A stretch of DNA of 16,759 nt. Source: Haplosporangium gracile. Lineage: Eukaryota; Mortierellomycota; Mortierellomycetes; Mortierellales; Mortierellaceae. The stretch spans positions 1 through 16,759 of the forward strand of contig JAAAUF010000893.1 in NCBI GenBank assembly GCA_015499985.1, read 5' to 3'. Below are positions 9,856-16,759 of this stretch, piece after piece (the first letter of the stretch is position 1; each line of letters opens with the position of its first letter). Made by a program: the position numbers and the translations under genes. The notes beneath the pieces were generated by a model. That model was not told the origin of the DNA and did no database searches. It worked only from the letters and a program-made list of their open reading frames with translations.

Positions 9856-11852
9856 ATGTCGCTGTTCTCGAGACTCTTTGGAAAACATATTTTTTCCAAC
9901 CACTTCACATCCATTCCCTCACCTTATCACAACCAACAACATCTCCACACCCGCAATTCAGCATCACAGAAATCCTCCAAGATATCTTCTCCTATATCGA
10001 CAACTCAACCTTCACCCGCATCATCGTCCTCATCTCCCGCTAATGGCTCCACCTCGCCTACCCCGTGTCCGACAACCCCTCTATTGGAACCACCGATGGC
10101 ATACTAATAATCTCAAACTGACACTTGTACTCGTTCCGGGAAAGGGGCGTTTCATGTAATGTGTGCCGGATGTTACGAGTGATGATGAGAGTCGGCAGAT
10201 GGTGCTGAAGGCGTTGAAGGGGTTGGATGAAGTGTTTGTGCAAGAGATGGAAAGGAGGAAGAGTAGGGGAAGCAGAAGGGAATGGGGATGTTTTTTTCCC
10301 TGTTGAGGGAGTTGGAAATTCAAATCTCGTATGCACAATCGACGAGCGTTAATACTTTGCCGTTGCCTGCGTCGTTGATGGTGTTGAAGGTGCAGTTGAG
10401 TAATTATCAAGGGTTGTCTGTGGGGTTGGGGCGAATTCTGAAGGGGCGCCCGTTGTTGGAGACCTTGCATATTCAGGTCTTTGATTATACCTCCGTCGAA
10501 GGATCGACCATCTCTTCTTTATCATCTCAGACGCTTCTTCCCCTTTGATCATTCATACTCTCCTGGACGCAATTCCGCCATTCCTGTCTCGAACTCCTCC
10601 TCGTCGTCGTCGACCTCTCACAGTTCACAAAACTCAAACTCATCAATCTCAACGACGCTCATCCAGGTTACAACATGACCAGACTCCTCACTACCTTAAC
10701 CCCCTTCCGCTTCTTTGCTTTCCATTTCTCTGTCTGTGACAAGTTTCAGACACTGGACGATTTTTACCACAAGATGATCGATATCTGCCCGGAGGCTACA
10801 GAACGGTCCATGCGACCCTACGATACCGTCCTCCAGATCCTCCAAGAACTCGAACCTCTTTCTAATGTCATTACAACCCTCGAACTCTCTCGCCTGTACT
10901 GTACAGTTACCACCAAGAGAGCTGCGTCTCCAACGTCAGTGTCCTCAATAACCCGGTAAGCTTGCACCGCTTTCTCTGCATATCCCCACATCTGGTTCAC
11001 CTCAAGAACATCTACCTCACAGCTCGAAGGAATGGATATCCACCGCTGCTCCTTATTCGGAGACCTGAACCACTGGTCCAAATACCGCTTTATCAACACG
11101 GCCGTCACCAACAAGGGCGCTATCACCCCTGGAATCTGGGCCTGCCGCGCCCTTGAAATCCTGCACATCAACTTCCACAGGCACGAAGAATACGGCCTCC
11201 GCTCCCCCGTCTACAGCCGAATCATTTTCGGATACATCTCCATCGTATGCCCAAACCTCACTGATCTCCAACTAACAGCCTCTAGCGAACGCCGGAAACG
11301 CAACAACGCCTACATTAAGAACACCTCACAAGCATATTTCACACATTTCTGTATGCGTCTCGAGGGTGGATTCTGCCTCCTCTCCCGGCTCAAGTATCTA
11401 ACAACCCTCCACCTGGACACGTACTCCATCTCAAGAAAATCCGGATGCTGGCCTGTGGATTTGAACTGGCTCGTCGCTGAGGGGAATAAGCCCCAGAGCC
11501 GGGAGAAAAGGCACCAAGTCGTTGTGAAATGGGACGACAAACTGGATATAGAGAAGCGCCTCAAGAATGAGAGTCTGTCGACCGGCGCTCGATACGCAAA
11601 AAAATTTGCTCTTGAGAACGGCGACTATGTTGAGGAGGAGGAAGAGGAAGGAGAAGAAAGGAAAGAGGATTGGCGGGGGAACTGAAGAACTTGAGGCTGT
11701 TGTTGGAGGTCAAGGCGGCGCTGGAGGAGATTGAACAGCATGGGTATCGGTGTTTTCCAGTCCTGGATAGGGTGTCGTTTTCGTGGGCATTACTCAGCGT
11801 CCGGTCGATACACTCGCATACCTCTTTCCTGGCCGCAAACCACGCTAACTAG
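9856..11852 (+). pseudogene. decayed F-box/leucine-rich-repeat gene, psi-2
   Basis: The ATG at 9856 opens MSLFSRLFGK. After a frame change, an F-box-like segment appears (FSITEILQDIFSYIDNSTF, about 9958-10014), then RIIVLISR, a TAA at 10041-10043, and WLHLAYP, where a Gln codon is usual. Further parts: a Leu/Glu-rich piece at 10163-10290 in another frame, a frameshift at the T7 run 10291-10297, then one frame from 10282 to 10955 broken only by TGA at 10546-10548. Leu-rich pieces include LPASLMVLKVQLS and QFTKLKLINLND. At about 10920-11025 the homology moves to a second frame (CISPHLVHLKNIYLTA) and back. The next frame runs from 11032 to 11685 (GIWACRALEILHINF, CLLSRLKYLTTLHLD, LNWLVAEG). A last frameshift in the Glu-rich run leads to ELKNLRLLLEVKAALEEIEQ and TAG at 11850-11852. 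If intact it would have been an SCF substrate adaptor of about 660 residues. Confidence 0.72.
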
Positions 11853-11972
11853 TCAGAATAAATAACGACAGGACTGTTCTCATAAAATTCGGTCTGCTTT
11901 ACCAGCTCAAGTCTTCAAACAATGACAAGGAAAAAAAAACTTCAAGAAAATATTGTTCTTGGTTTATTGGAT

Positions 11973-13786
11973 TCAATATGTATATGAGGGAAGAATGGAT
12001 TGCAGGAAGCGTTGGTACTCACGTTCATGATCAGATATATGTAAATGAACACGATTCCGACTTGACTGTGGATACGTAAAACCCTCCGCACTTCTCGAGC
12101 CCTCAATAAACACATCCTGATGCACCCAATAACGACTGTAACCCAGCTCAACAACAGAAGCCTCCTCGAACCCTCCGAGTCTAAACGCCAATTTTTTTTC
12201 CGTTTCCCAATCATACTCCTTGTAAAAAATAGACAGACCTTGAAGCCTCAAAAGGCGCAAGGACTTCAATATCGCTTTCACAGCATATACATCTGCCATG
12301 CACAAAAACAACCTCTTCAGCGGAAAGTGTCAGAGGAGACCGTGAAGATAGATATGGATCGGAAAGTTGCATTCAATCAGCAAGGAGTCGAGCTGGCAAA
12401 CCTCGGACTTGAAAAGGAAATGATTAACAAACGCCTATATGGCATCTTCGTGCATGGGTGATGTCGCGAGGGACTTTAACGACTGCACACGGAAATGCTG
12501 GAGGAGCGCCCTTGAATAACGGCCAATGCTAAAGTGGACAACGTTCAGGTGAGGTAGCACAGACGCCAAAATCTTAATGGCGCTGTCGGACATCTTGGTA
12601 GCAATACTAAGGTGGGACAGCCTGGCAAGGGTGATTCCGCTATGCGGCTGGACGGAGAGGCTCTTCTCGCGTTGCTCAGGCCTAGTGCCAGATGTCTGCG
12701 ACCAAGAAAATGGCACCAGATCAAAGGCTTGGTCCTCAGAGGTGATATCACGAAGCATCAATCTTCTAATTGTGCCTCTGCTGCTTGGATTGCTCATCGG
12801 AAGTAACCTGGAGTTCTTGCGACCGCTGTGAAAACAACTTCCTTCCAAGACTTGGTAGAGTCCACAATGATTGTACAGTATTCGCTGATGTCAGCGCTTC
12901 CCAGGCCATAGAGGTGCAGCACTTGAAGTTTCGTCAAAGTGCATATCACGAAGTGAATCGGCCGATCCATCATGTTGTTTTCGCTGCGGGATCCGAGACA
13001 GAAGTCGACAAGCCTGGTGCATAGGTATAGGATGTCGGCCAGTCGAGTATTGTCCTCAGTAAAGATTTTTTATTGATAACGAAAGCTCTGAAGGAGCGAC
13101 GGACGATGGCTAGTAGAAAGGTCCGGCATTCTTTTCCCGAGCGGAAGAAGGTTGGCGAATGATAGGCTCCGAAGTTTGGTTCCGGAGACGAGATCAGGAA
13201 GAGCGCGGTAACGCTTCTTTCCTAATAACAGCGCCGCGATAGTGTTGCCCTCTATCTAAGTCCTTGAGGTCCAAGTTGAAAGTCTTGACGTTGAAACGGC
13301 CAAGCATTTTACGATCATGACCAGATCCACAGAGCCAGACTTCCAGTCGAGGAAAACATTGAGTACACTGATCGCAGGCGCCTGCTTGGTAAGTCATTTG
13401 AAAAAGTCCTTGGCTGAGGTGCTGGAAGTTAGACTGATGGAAGCCTTGCGGAAATGAGAGTCGTAGACGCCACCGGCCGACTCCACAAACTGGACAAATG
13501 AAGCCAAGACAGTCTGGCGATAGGTCTCCTTGTAGTGATTGAAGCAGACCCACTTGACGTGTCCTTGGTCAGTCGTGGTCCGATATAGGTTATTGAGAAT
13601 TTTATTCGCATCCTTATTGCGCAAGGATGGGCTGAGTCGTCGGAGGTTGGTTCCCTCGAGCGCAGCCAGGTCCTTGAATATGTCTTCCTCCTGCGCCAAA
13701 GTATTGGTCCTTGCGCCCGCATCCGCCACCATCTCGTCATCCAGCTTCTGCTTGAGAAAGTTGATCCACAAATCCACTGCCTCCAT
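11973..13786 (-). pseudogene. decayed large leucine-rich-repeat family gene, psi-3
   Basis: About 600 codons on minus. Frame one runs from 13786 to about 12830, opening MEAVDLWINFLKQKLDDEM, with HVKWVCFNHYKETYRQ near residue 77, then ISVLNVFLDW, LRSLSFANLLPLG, TRLVDFCLGS and LTKLQVLHLYGLG. Stops: TGA 13396-13394, TAG 13258-13256, TAA 13072-13070. One short segment (FNVKTFNLDLKDLD) has slipped frame. The second frame runs from about 12840 to 11973: GTIRRLMLRDITSEDQAFDL, ARLSHLSIATKMSDSAIKIL, LPLNV-type repeats, SLLIECNFPIHIY, PLKRLFLCMADVYAV and a C-terminus ending SILPSYTY, with stops TAG 12437-12435 and TGA 12332-12330. I recognise it as a family common in Mortierellaceae proteins; no molecular function is established to my knowledge. 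It is shorter at the N-terminus than relatives I recall, and a foldback element lies 84 bases upstream. Confidence 0.7.
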
Positions 13787-13869
13787 GGTATTAGCGACCG
13801 ACTTATGATTTCTTACAAAGGATCTACAAATAAAATCTTACTGGAAATGCGTAACTGTATTGACCATAG

Positions 13870-14310
13870 TAAGAAATGTTGTTACCGCGGCATCGGAATT
13901 TCTTACAGATGTAAAAAGATGGGGAGAACAGCTCTGGTATTAATCTCAAAATGAGGGTGCAAGAAATCTGGTGCCGTTCTCGGGCTAAATAGCATTCATT
14001 TGACGTTACACAAAAAAGATGCCCTCGTCATCCTGGGCTATCTCAACCTCCCTTTCAACAGGCTCCGACCCGTCTAAACAGAGTTGACGTTTCACGACCT
14101 CACGCTCTGTCTACTGTATATTTCTATCTGTCTGAGCGCCTATCTGTCTGTCCGAATGTCTCTATGATCAGTTTGAGGTAATATTTTAGTATTGCGATCA
14201 TTCAGCTCGAGAACGGCAACAGATATCTTTTTGAGATTGATACCAAAGCTGTTCTCCCCATCTTTTTACATCTGTAAGATATTCTGATGCCGCGGTAATA
14301 CCATTTCTTA
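13870..14310. mobile_element. 441-bp foldback / MITE-like element
   Basis: The outer 82 bases at 13870-13951 match the reverse complement of 14229-14310 without gaps, with 6 mismatches (about 93%). The match goes on inward: 13962-13990 against 14228-14200, 25 of 29, after a 10-base insertion in the left arm. Arms are thus 121 and 111 bases, with a loop of about 209. The ends read TAAGAAATG...and their complement, so the element can be seen as AGAAATG ends flanked by TA on both sides, the target duplication of Tc1/mariner-type elements. Because TA is also part of the match, the duplication is ambiguous. No transposase is encoded, so it would be non-autonomous. It could instead be an old inverted duplication. 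Confidence 0.65.
14006..14113 (-). pseudogene. coding-like gene tail inside the foldback loop
   Basis: On minus, 34 codons between a TAG and the TAA at 14008-14006 have a strikingly protein-like composition: TEREVVKRQLCLDGSEP followed by VEREVEIAQDDEGIFFV. Possible splice acceptors (ATACAG, TAGACAG) lie just upstream, so it could be a last exon. No family is recognised and no upstream exon is visible. It lies wholly within the loop of the inverted repeat. It may be a captured gene fragment or chance. Confidence 0.3.
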
Positions 14311-14327
14311 AGAGAGTCGGAACGATC

Positions 14328-14467
14328 CACGAAAGCTTGAGTAATCAGTTGTGAGTCCATTTTAAGCGAGTGAGCGAGTTCGAAAAGGGGTGAGAACGAT
14401 TCACGCATGCAGACGACATCATGCAAAAAAGACTCCTGCGTGGGAAGCGAAAAAAAGATTAAAGGGA
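14328..14467 (+). repeat. 140-bp tandem repeat, unit 1
   Basis: This unit aligns without gaps to the next unit at an exact offset of 140 bases. Over 14336-14467 against 14476-14607 I count about 24 mismatches in 132 (about 82% identity). Conserved blocks are GTTGTGAGTCCATTTTA, GTGAGAACGATTCA and GCATGC. The first few bases of the unit are less certain. Confidence 0.75.
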
Positions 14468-14607
14468 CGCGGAACCTTGGGTAAGCGGTTGTGAGTCCAT
14501 TTTATGTGAGTAAGCGAATGTGAAAAGGTGTGAGAACGATTCATGCATGCAAAGGAAATCATGCGGAAATGACTCTAGTGTAGGAAGCGAAGAAAGGATT
14601 ACAGGGA
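14468..14607 (+). repeat. 140-bp tandem repeat, unit 2
   Basis: Second copy of the duplication, ending 93 bases before the TATA box of the secreted-protein gene. It contains TCATGCATGC, a palindromic core shared in diverged form with unit 1 (TCACGCATGC). With unit 1 it may form a duplicated upstream control region, which is inference. Confidence 0.75.
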
Positions 14608-14699
14608 GGAGGTTGTATTCTTTTGGTAAACCCTTGAGATAGGGGATGAGGAGGACGTATAGTGGGCTTTCCCCTATCAACATGGTTCCGCCATTTTTA

Positions 14700-14708
14700 C
14701 TATATAAG
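14700..14708 (+). promoter_or_regulatory. TATA box of the secreted-protein gene
   Basis: CTATATAAG is a near-perfect TATA consensus. Transcription would begin near 14730, giving a leader of about 195 bases that holds a 78-nt intron and a pyrimidine-rich stretch (14783-14822) before the ATG at 14925. It is the clearest TATA box in the window. Confidence 0.65.
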
Positions 14709-14829
14709 CGCCCACTATCTTCCAGAAATGCAGCTGATCACCCTTTCCAATCATCTCACAAAAACATCCTTTGCCAAATTCTTGCTTCCTTCCTCCACCC
14801 TCTCTTTCTCTCTCTACTCGCCTATCAAG

Positions 14830-14907
14830 GTAATTCTACGATTGATAGGAAGGCATTAATTTTTTATATAATAAGTTTGACTGAACCACCGAATTCTTTT
14901 CAATTAG
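14830..14907 (+). other. intron in the 5' UTR
   Basis: Donor CAAG|GTAATT at 14830 and acceptor CAATTAG at 14907 enclose 78 bases with a branch-like CTGAAC at 14881-14886. The size and A/T content match the other introns here. It ends 17 bases before the ATG at 14925. Confidence 0.55.
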
Positions 14908-14924
14908 GACCTTAAAGCTAAAAA

Positions 14925-15620
14925 ATGGTGAGGCCGATGCTTTTGACAGTCACTTGCGCTCTATTCCTGGGTGCCGTTGCCGGTACCCCATTCTCGTCCC
15001 CAACGAACAGCTGCAAGGATTTGGCCGACTATGTCCAAGGAGCTAGCAGGCTGCCTACCAAGCCAGATGAGGATGGCGTCGTCAGCTACGTCTCAGGCTC
15101 GACAGCCAAGAAGATGTTCCCCGGAGCGGCCGATCGTATGTCCATCTTCAAGAAGTACGTTTTTGTCACCTATTTCAATACGTGCGAGGCAAACCCAGCC
15201 TTCACGCAAGTGCAGGTCAAGTCGGGTCCTTACAAGTTGGAAAAGACATCGAAGTCTGCCTACGATTTGGGTTTGCAGGTTGGCATGGAGGCCAACCTCG
15301 CCAATGTGTTCAAATATCTCCCCAATGTCTCTGTCAAGGCCGGCGTCACACGAGGCACCGAGACGGTCGAGGTCGCCGGTGTCGAAATCATGGCCGGCGA
15401 GCTCAAACAAGAATGTGTTGTTTCGCCTGGATGGTGGTGCACCGCCTTGGTCCGACTCGACGACTTTGACAGCGGTGAAATCATAATAGATGATCGCCTT
15501 CGACAGCCCGTTTTCTTCCCTGCGTCGTTGAACGGCAAGAATCTCTACTCGAATGTTTGGCTCGACCTTTCCGCAAGAGTTAGACCCAACCGCTTCTCAT
15601 GGCAGGGCTGGGATGTCTAG
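14925..15620 (+). CDS. secreted protein of unknown family
   Basis: 231 residues in one exon. The ATG at 14925 gives a clear signal peptide: MVRPMLLTVTCALFLGAVAG, cleavage likely after residue 20 or nearby. The mature part has four cysteines (30, 87, 164, 172), enough for two disulfides, one N-glycosylation sequon (N134) and no membrane anchor, so export is likely. The middle (about 108-160) has alternating polar/apolar residues and Gly, Ser, Thr-rich turns (VSVKAGVTRGTETVEVAGVE), suggesting beta strands. The end is aromatic (RFSWQGWDV). I recognise no enzyme motif and name no family. A TATA box, a leader intron and a diverged 140-bp tandem repeat precede it, and only pseudogenes and repeats lie to its left, an accessory setting. 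Roles as effector, defence or wall protein are guesses. ATTAAA at 15658-15663 is a candidate polyadenylation signal. Confidence 0.75.
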   Translation: MVRPMLLTVTCALFLGAVAGTPFSSPTNSCKDLADYVQGASRLPTKPDEDGVVSYVSGSTAKKMFPGAADRMSIFKKYVFVTYFNTCEANPAFTQVQVKSGPYKLEKTSKSAYDLGLQVGMEANLANVFKYLPNVSVKAGVTRGTETVEVAGVEIMAGELKQECVVSPGWWCTALVRLDDFDSGEIIIDDRLRQPVFFPASLNGKNLYSNVWLDLSARVRPNRFSWQGWDV

Positions 15621-16248
15621 ATCATGTAAAACTTCTTCTTTTTGTTCGTTTCATTCCATTAAAGAGCAGAGAAACTAAATTTAGTTATAGTTGCTGTTCT
15701 TGATGATGAGTGCAAGTATGCGAGTGAATGTGTTGTTGAGTAAGCTGCGTGATGAAGGAGGCCAAATTAGGATTTGAAATTGGTGAAGGAGAGGATGAAT
15801 GAGTGGAGTGGAGAAGGGAAAAGAGAAAAGAGAAGAGGAAGGATGTCAAGTCATCAGGGTAGGTGATGAAGAGACAAAGAGACAAAGAAGCAGACCAGAG
15901 TGCCAACGACCAAACGACAAAGTTGTTTCTGTCAGTGCTATGATCGGTTTCCATGGGATCAGTGCGAAAGAGCTATACCACCCCTTAATTCACTCACCTC
16001 TCGCTCACAGCTCTGGACTTTCTGCACCAACTGATCTGTCCGCTCAGTCCAGGCTCGTCCCTTAAGGGCATCTCCTCCCTGTGGTTGTGCTTTATGCAAG
16101 CCGCGGTGGGCCCCATCTTGTCCATCTCACAACTCTCAAGGCGGAGATACAATAGGAGGATCTGGATCTTTTCCATCGAGCAGGATACACCGATCTGAAC
16201 AGTCGACAGAGCGCCACCCCCCGGAGGGGATAACCTCAGATAACTCAC
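15621..16248. other. mostly non-coding stretch with a promoter-like tract on minus
   Basis: 15780-15845 is purine-rich on plus, so strongly C/T-rich on minus, like the leaders of the genes in this window. It is followed on minus by a CAACA-rich leader-like stretch, yet no gene begins beyond it, only the end of the secreted-protein gene. A minus-strand open frame over 15954-15685 is mainly this tract translated. On minus near 16010-16110, several frames give short protein-like pieces and two GAG|GTGAGT donor-like sites occur, but no consistent gene model was found. Confidence 0.4.
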
Positions 16249-16325
16249 CTCTTCCTCATGTAGTCTGGGGTCGCCAAGGTCTCCACACCCTCCACATTGT
16301 GCTTTACGCCCCCTTTCCGTTTCAT
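16249..16325 (-). CDS. possible first exon of an unknown minus-strand gene
   Basis: The minus-strand ATG at 16325 follows a C/T-rich stretch (16345-16430) like the other gene leaders. It reads 25 codons, opening MKRKGGVKHNVEGVETLATP and then DYMRK, up to a strong donor, AAGAG|GTGAGT, at 16248. The peptide is basic and protein-like. An in-phase continuation exists (acceptor CCACAG near 16077) but gives a short, unconvincing second exon. No family is recognised. It may be a real small gene, the start of a decayed one, or chance. Confidence 0.3.
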
Positions 16326-16759
16326 GCCGTTCACAGTCGAATTGTAACAAGGCGAGGGCGAAAAAGAGAACGAGACGATAGACAAGGAAAAGTAGGAAAA
16401 AGTGACAAGTGGACAAGGGACGGGTGTGCTTTTCTAGTATTCTTTAATAAAGTGACGTTCTCAACTGAAGAACTATTTAACTACCAAATTTGAGTATTTG
16501 TATATGTGAGGAACAGTCGGTGCAACCTATTAGGGCTTTCTAGGAAGTGGCTATTGGGCTTAATCAACTCAGGAACGACCTGGAAAGTTGGTGGTGATTC
16601 TAGGTCATAGTCATGTGATTATTATCAGAGTGGAACTCTTCACAAAACCTGGATTTTTCCCCAGCCTGAGTGTATTGAACCCCACGACGGTTCCTCCGTC
16701 TTCTTTCTACTCGGAGCCATCCTAGCAACCGTTTGGAGGTACCACTTTGCTTTCGTTCT
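16326..16759. other. non-coding right end
   Basis: The left part is purine-rich on plus and could be a minus-strand leader for the exon ending at 16325. The rest has no convincing reading frame. A short minus-strand frame from an ATG at 16720 gives 25 codons with a basic start and then stops. I see no repeats shared with the rest of the window. Confidence 0.4.

Noticed and set aside
10081..10470. Minus-strand open frame rich in Gln/His/Pro
   Set aside because: It is antisense to the leucine-rich frame of psi-2; its composition is the complement of Leu/Val/Gly codons.
10956..11021. Intron in psi-2 (GTAAGC donor, CTCACAG acceptor)
   Set aside because: Splicing would not restore the downstream frame, and the segment itself translates to CISPHLVHLKNIYL, which matches the paralogous leucine-rich block in psi-1. 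It is coding sequence with compensating frameshifts.
8430..13786. Stops and frameshifts as sequencing errors
   Set aside because: The neighbouring multi-exon genes are free of such errors, and the breaks are mostly substitutions to stops rather than homopolymer indels. The T7 run at 10291-10297 remains the one likely error site.
8430..13786. TGA or TAG read through as an amino acid
   Set aside because: The intact WHIM gene ends with TGA and the secreted-protein gene with TAG, and the pseudogenes also carry frameshifts, so recoding would not rescue them.
14646..14859. Open frames between the TATA box and the secreted-protein start
   Set aside because: They begin upstream of or at the likely transcription start and run into the leader intron, so they are untranslated leader.
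16646..16720. Minus-strand ATG at 16720 with a basic start (MAPSRKKTEE)
   Set aside because: It meets a stop after 24 residues and has only a weak donor; too little to call a gene.

Overview
The window looks like nuclear DNA of a filamentous fungus, most likely a Mortierellaceae-type early-diverging fungus (Mortierella and relatives). The signs are short GT-AG introns of about 80-400 nt, long C/T-rich tracts just before start codons, and decayed leucine-rich/F-box-type genes of the kind expanded in that group. The lineage is an inference from gene style, not from a marker gene. No rRNA, tRNA, CRISPR array or prokaryotic operon was seen.

Layout. At 1-134 is the possible 3' end of a gene entering from the left. 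At 1140-1424 is a weak 94-codon ORF behind a promoter-like tract. At 1920-2471 is an intronless DUF6463-like membrane protein. At 2895-5074 is a five-exon DDT/WHIM chromatin-remodelling subunit (CECR2/RSF1-like). At 5395-6295 is a three-exon mitochondrial ribosomal protein with the L51/S25/CI-B8 fold. Converging on it from the minus strand is a three-exon GET2/CAML-like ER receptor gene (8089 down to 6598).

From 8430 to 13786 lies a graveyard of three leucine-rich-repeat/F-box-type pseudogenes: one on minus (8430-9415), one on plus (9856-11852) whose C-terminal half is paralogous to the first, and a larger one on minus (11973-13786). Each keeps long coding frames broken by a few in-frame stops and small frameshifts. 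Nearly every stop can be explained by a single C-to-T change (CGA to TGA, CAA to TAA, CAG to TAG).

Next to the 5' end of the third pseudogene is a 441-bp foldback element (13870-14310) with 111-121 bp inverted arms. Its loop holds a 34-codon coding-like fragment. It is followed by a diverged 140-bp tandem duplication (14328-14607). A clean TATA box, a 78-nt intron in the 5' UTR and a 231-residue secreted protein of unknown family (14925-15620) come next. The right end is mostly non-coding, with a possible minus-strand first exon at 16249-16325.

The conserved genes on the left (chromatin, mitochondrial translation, tail-anchored protein insertion) have unrelated housekeeping roles and form no functional cluster. 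The right two thirds is an accessory region of gene birth and death, repeats and a putative secreted protein. I see no convincing new multi-gene system. The most unusual items are the foldback element with its captured coding tail, the repeat-decorated promoter of the secreted protein, and the DUF6463 gene in a fungus.
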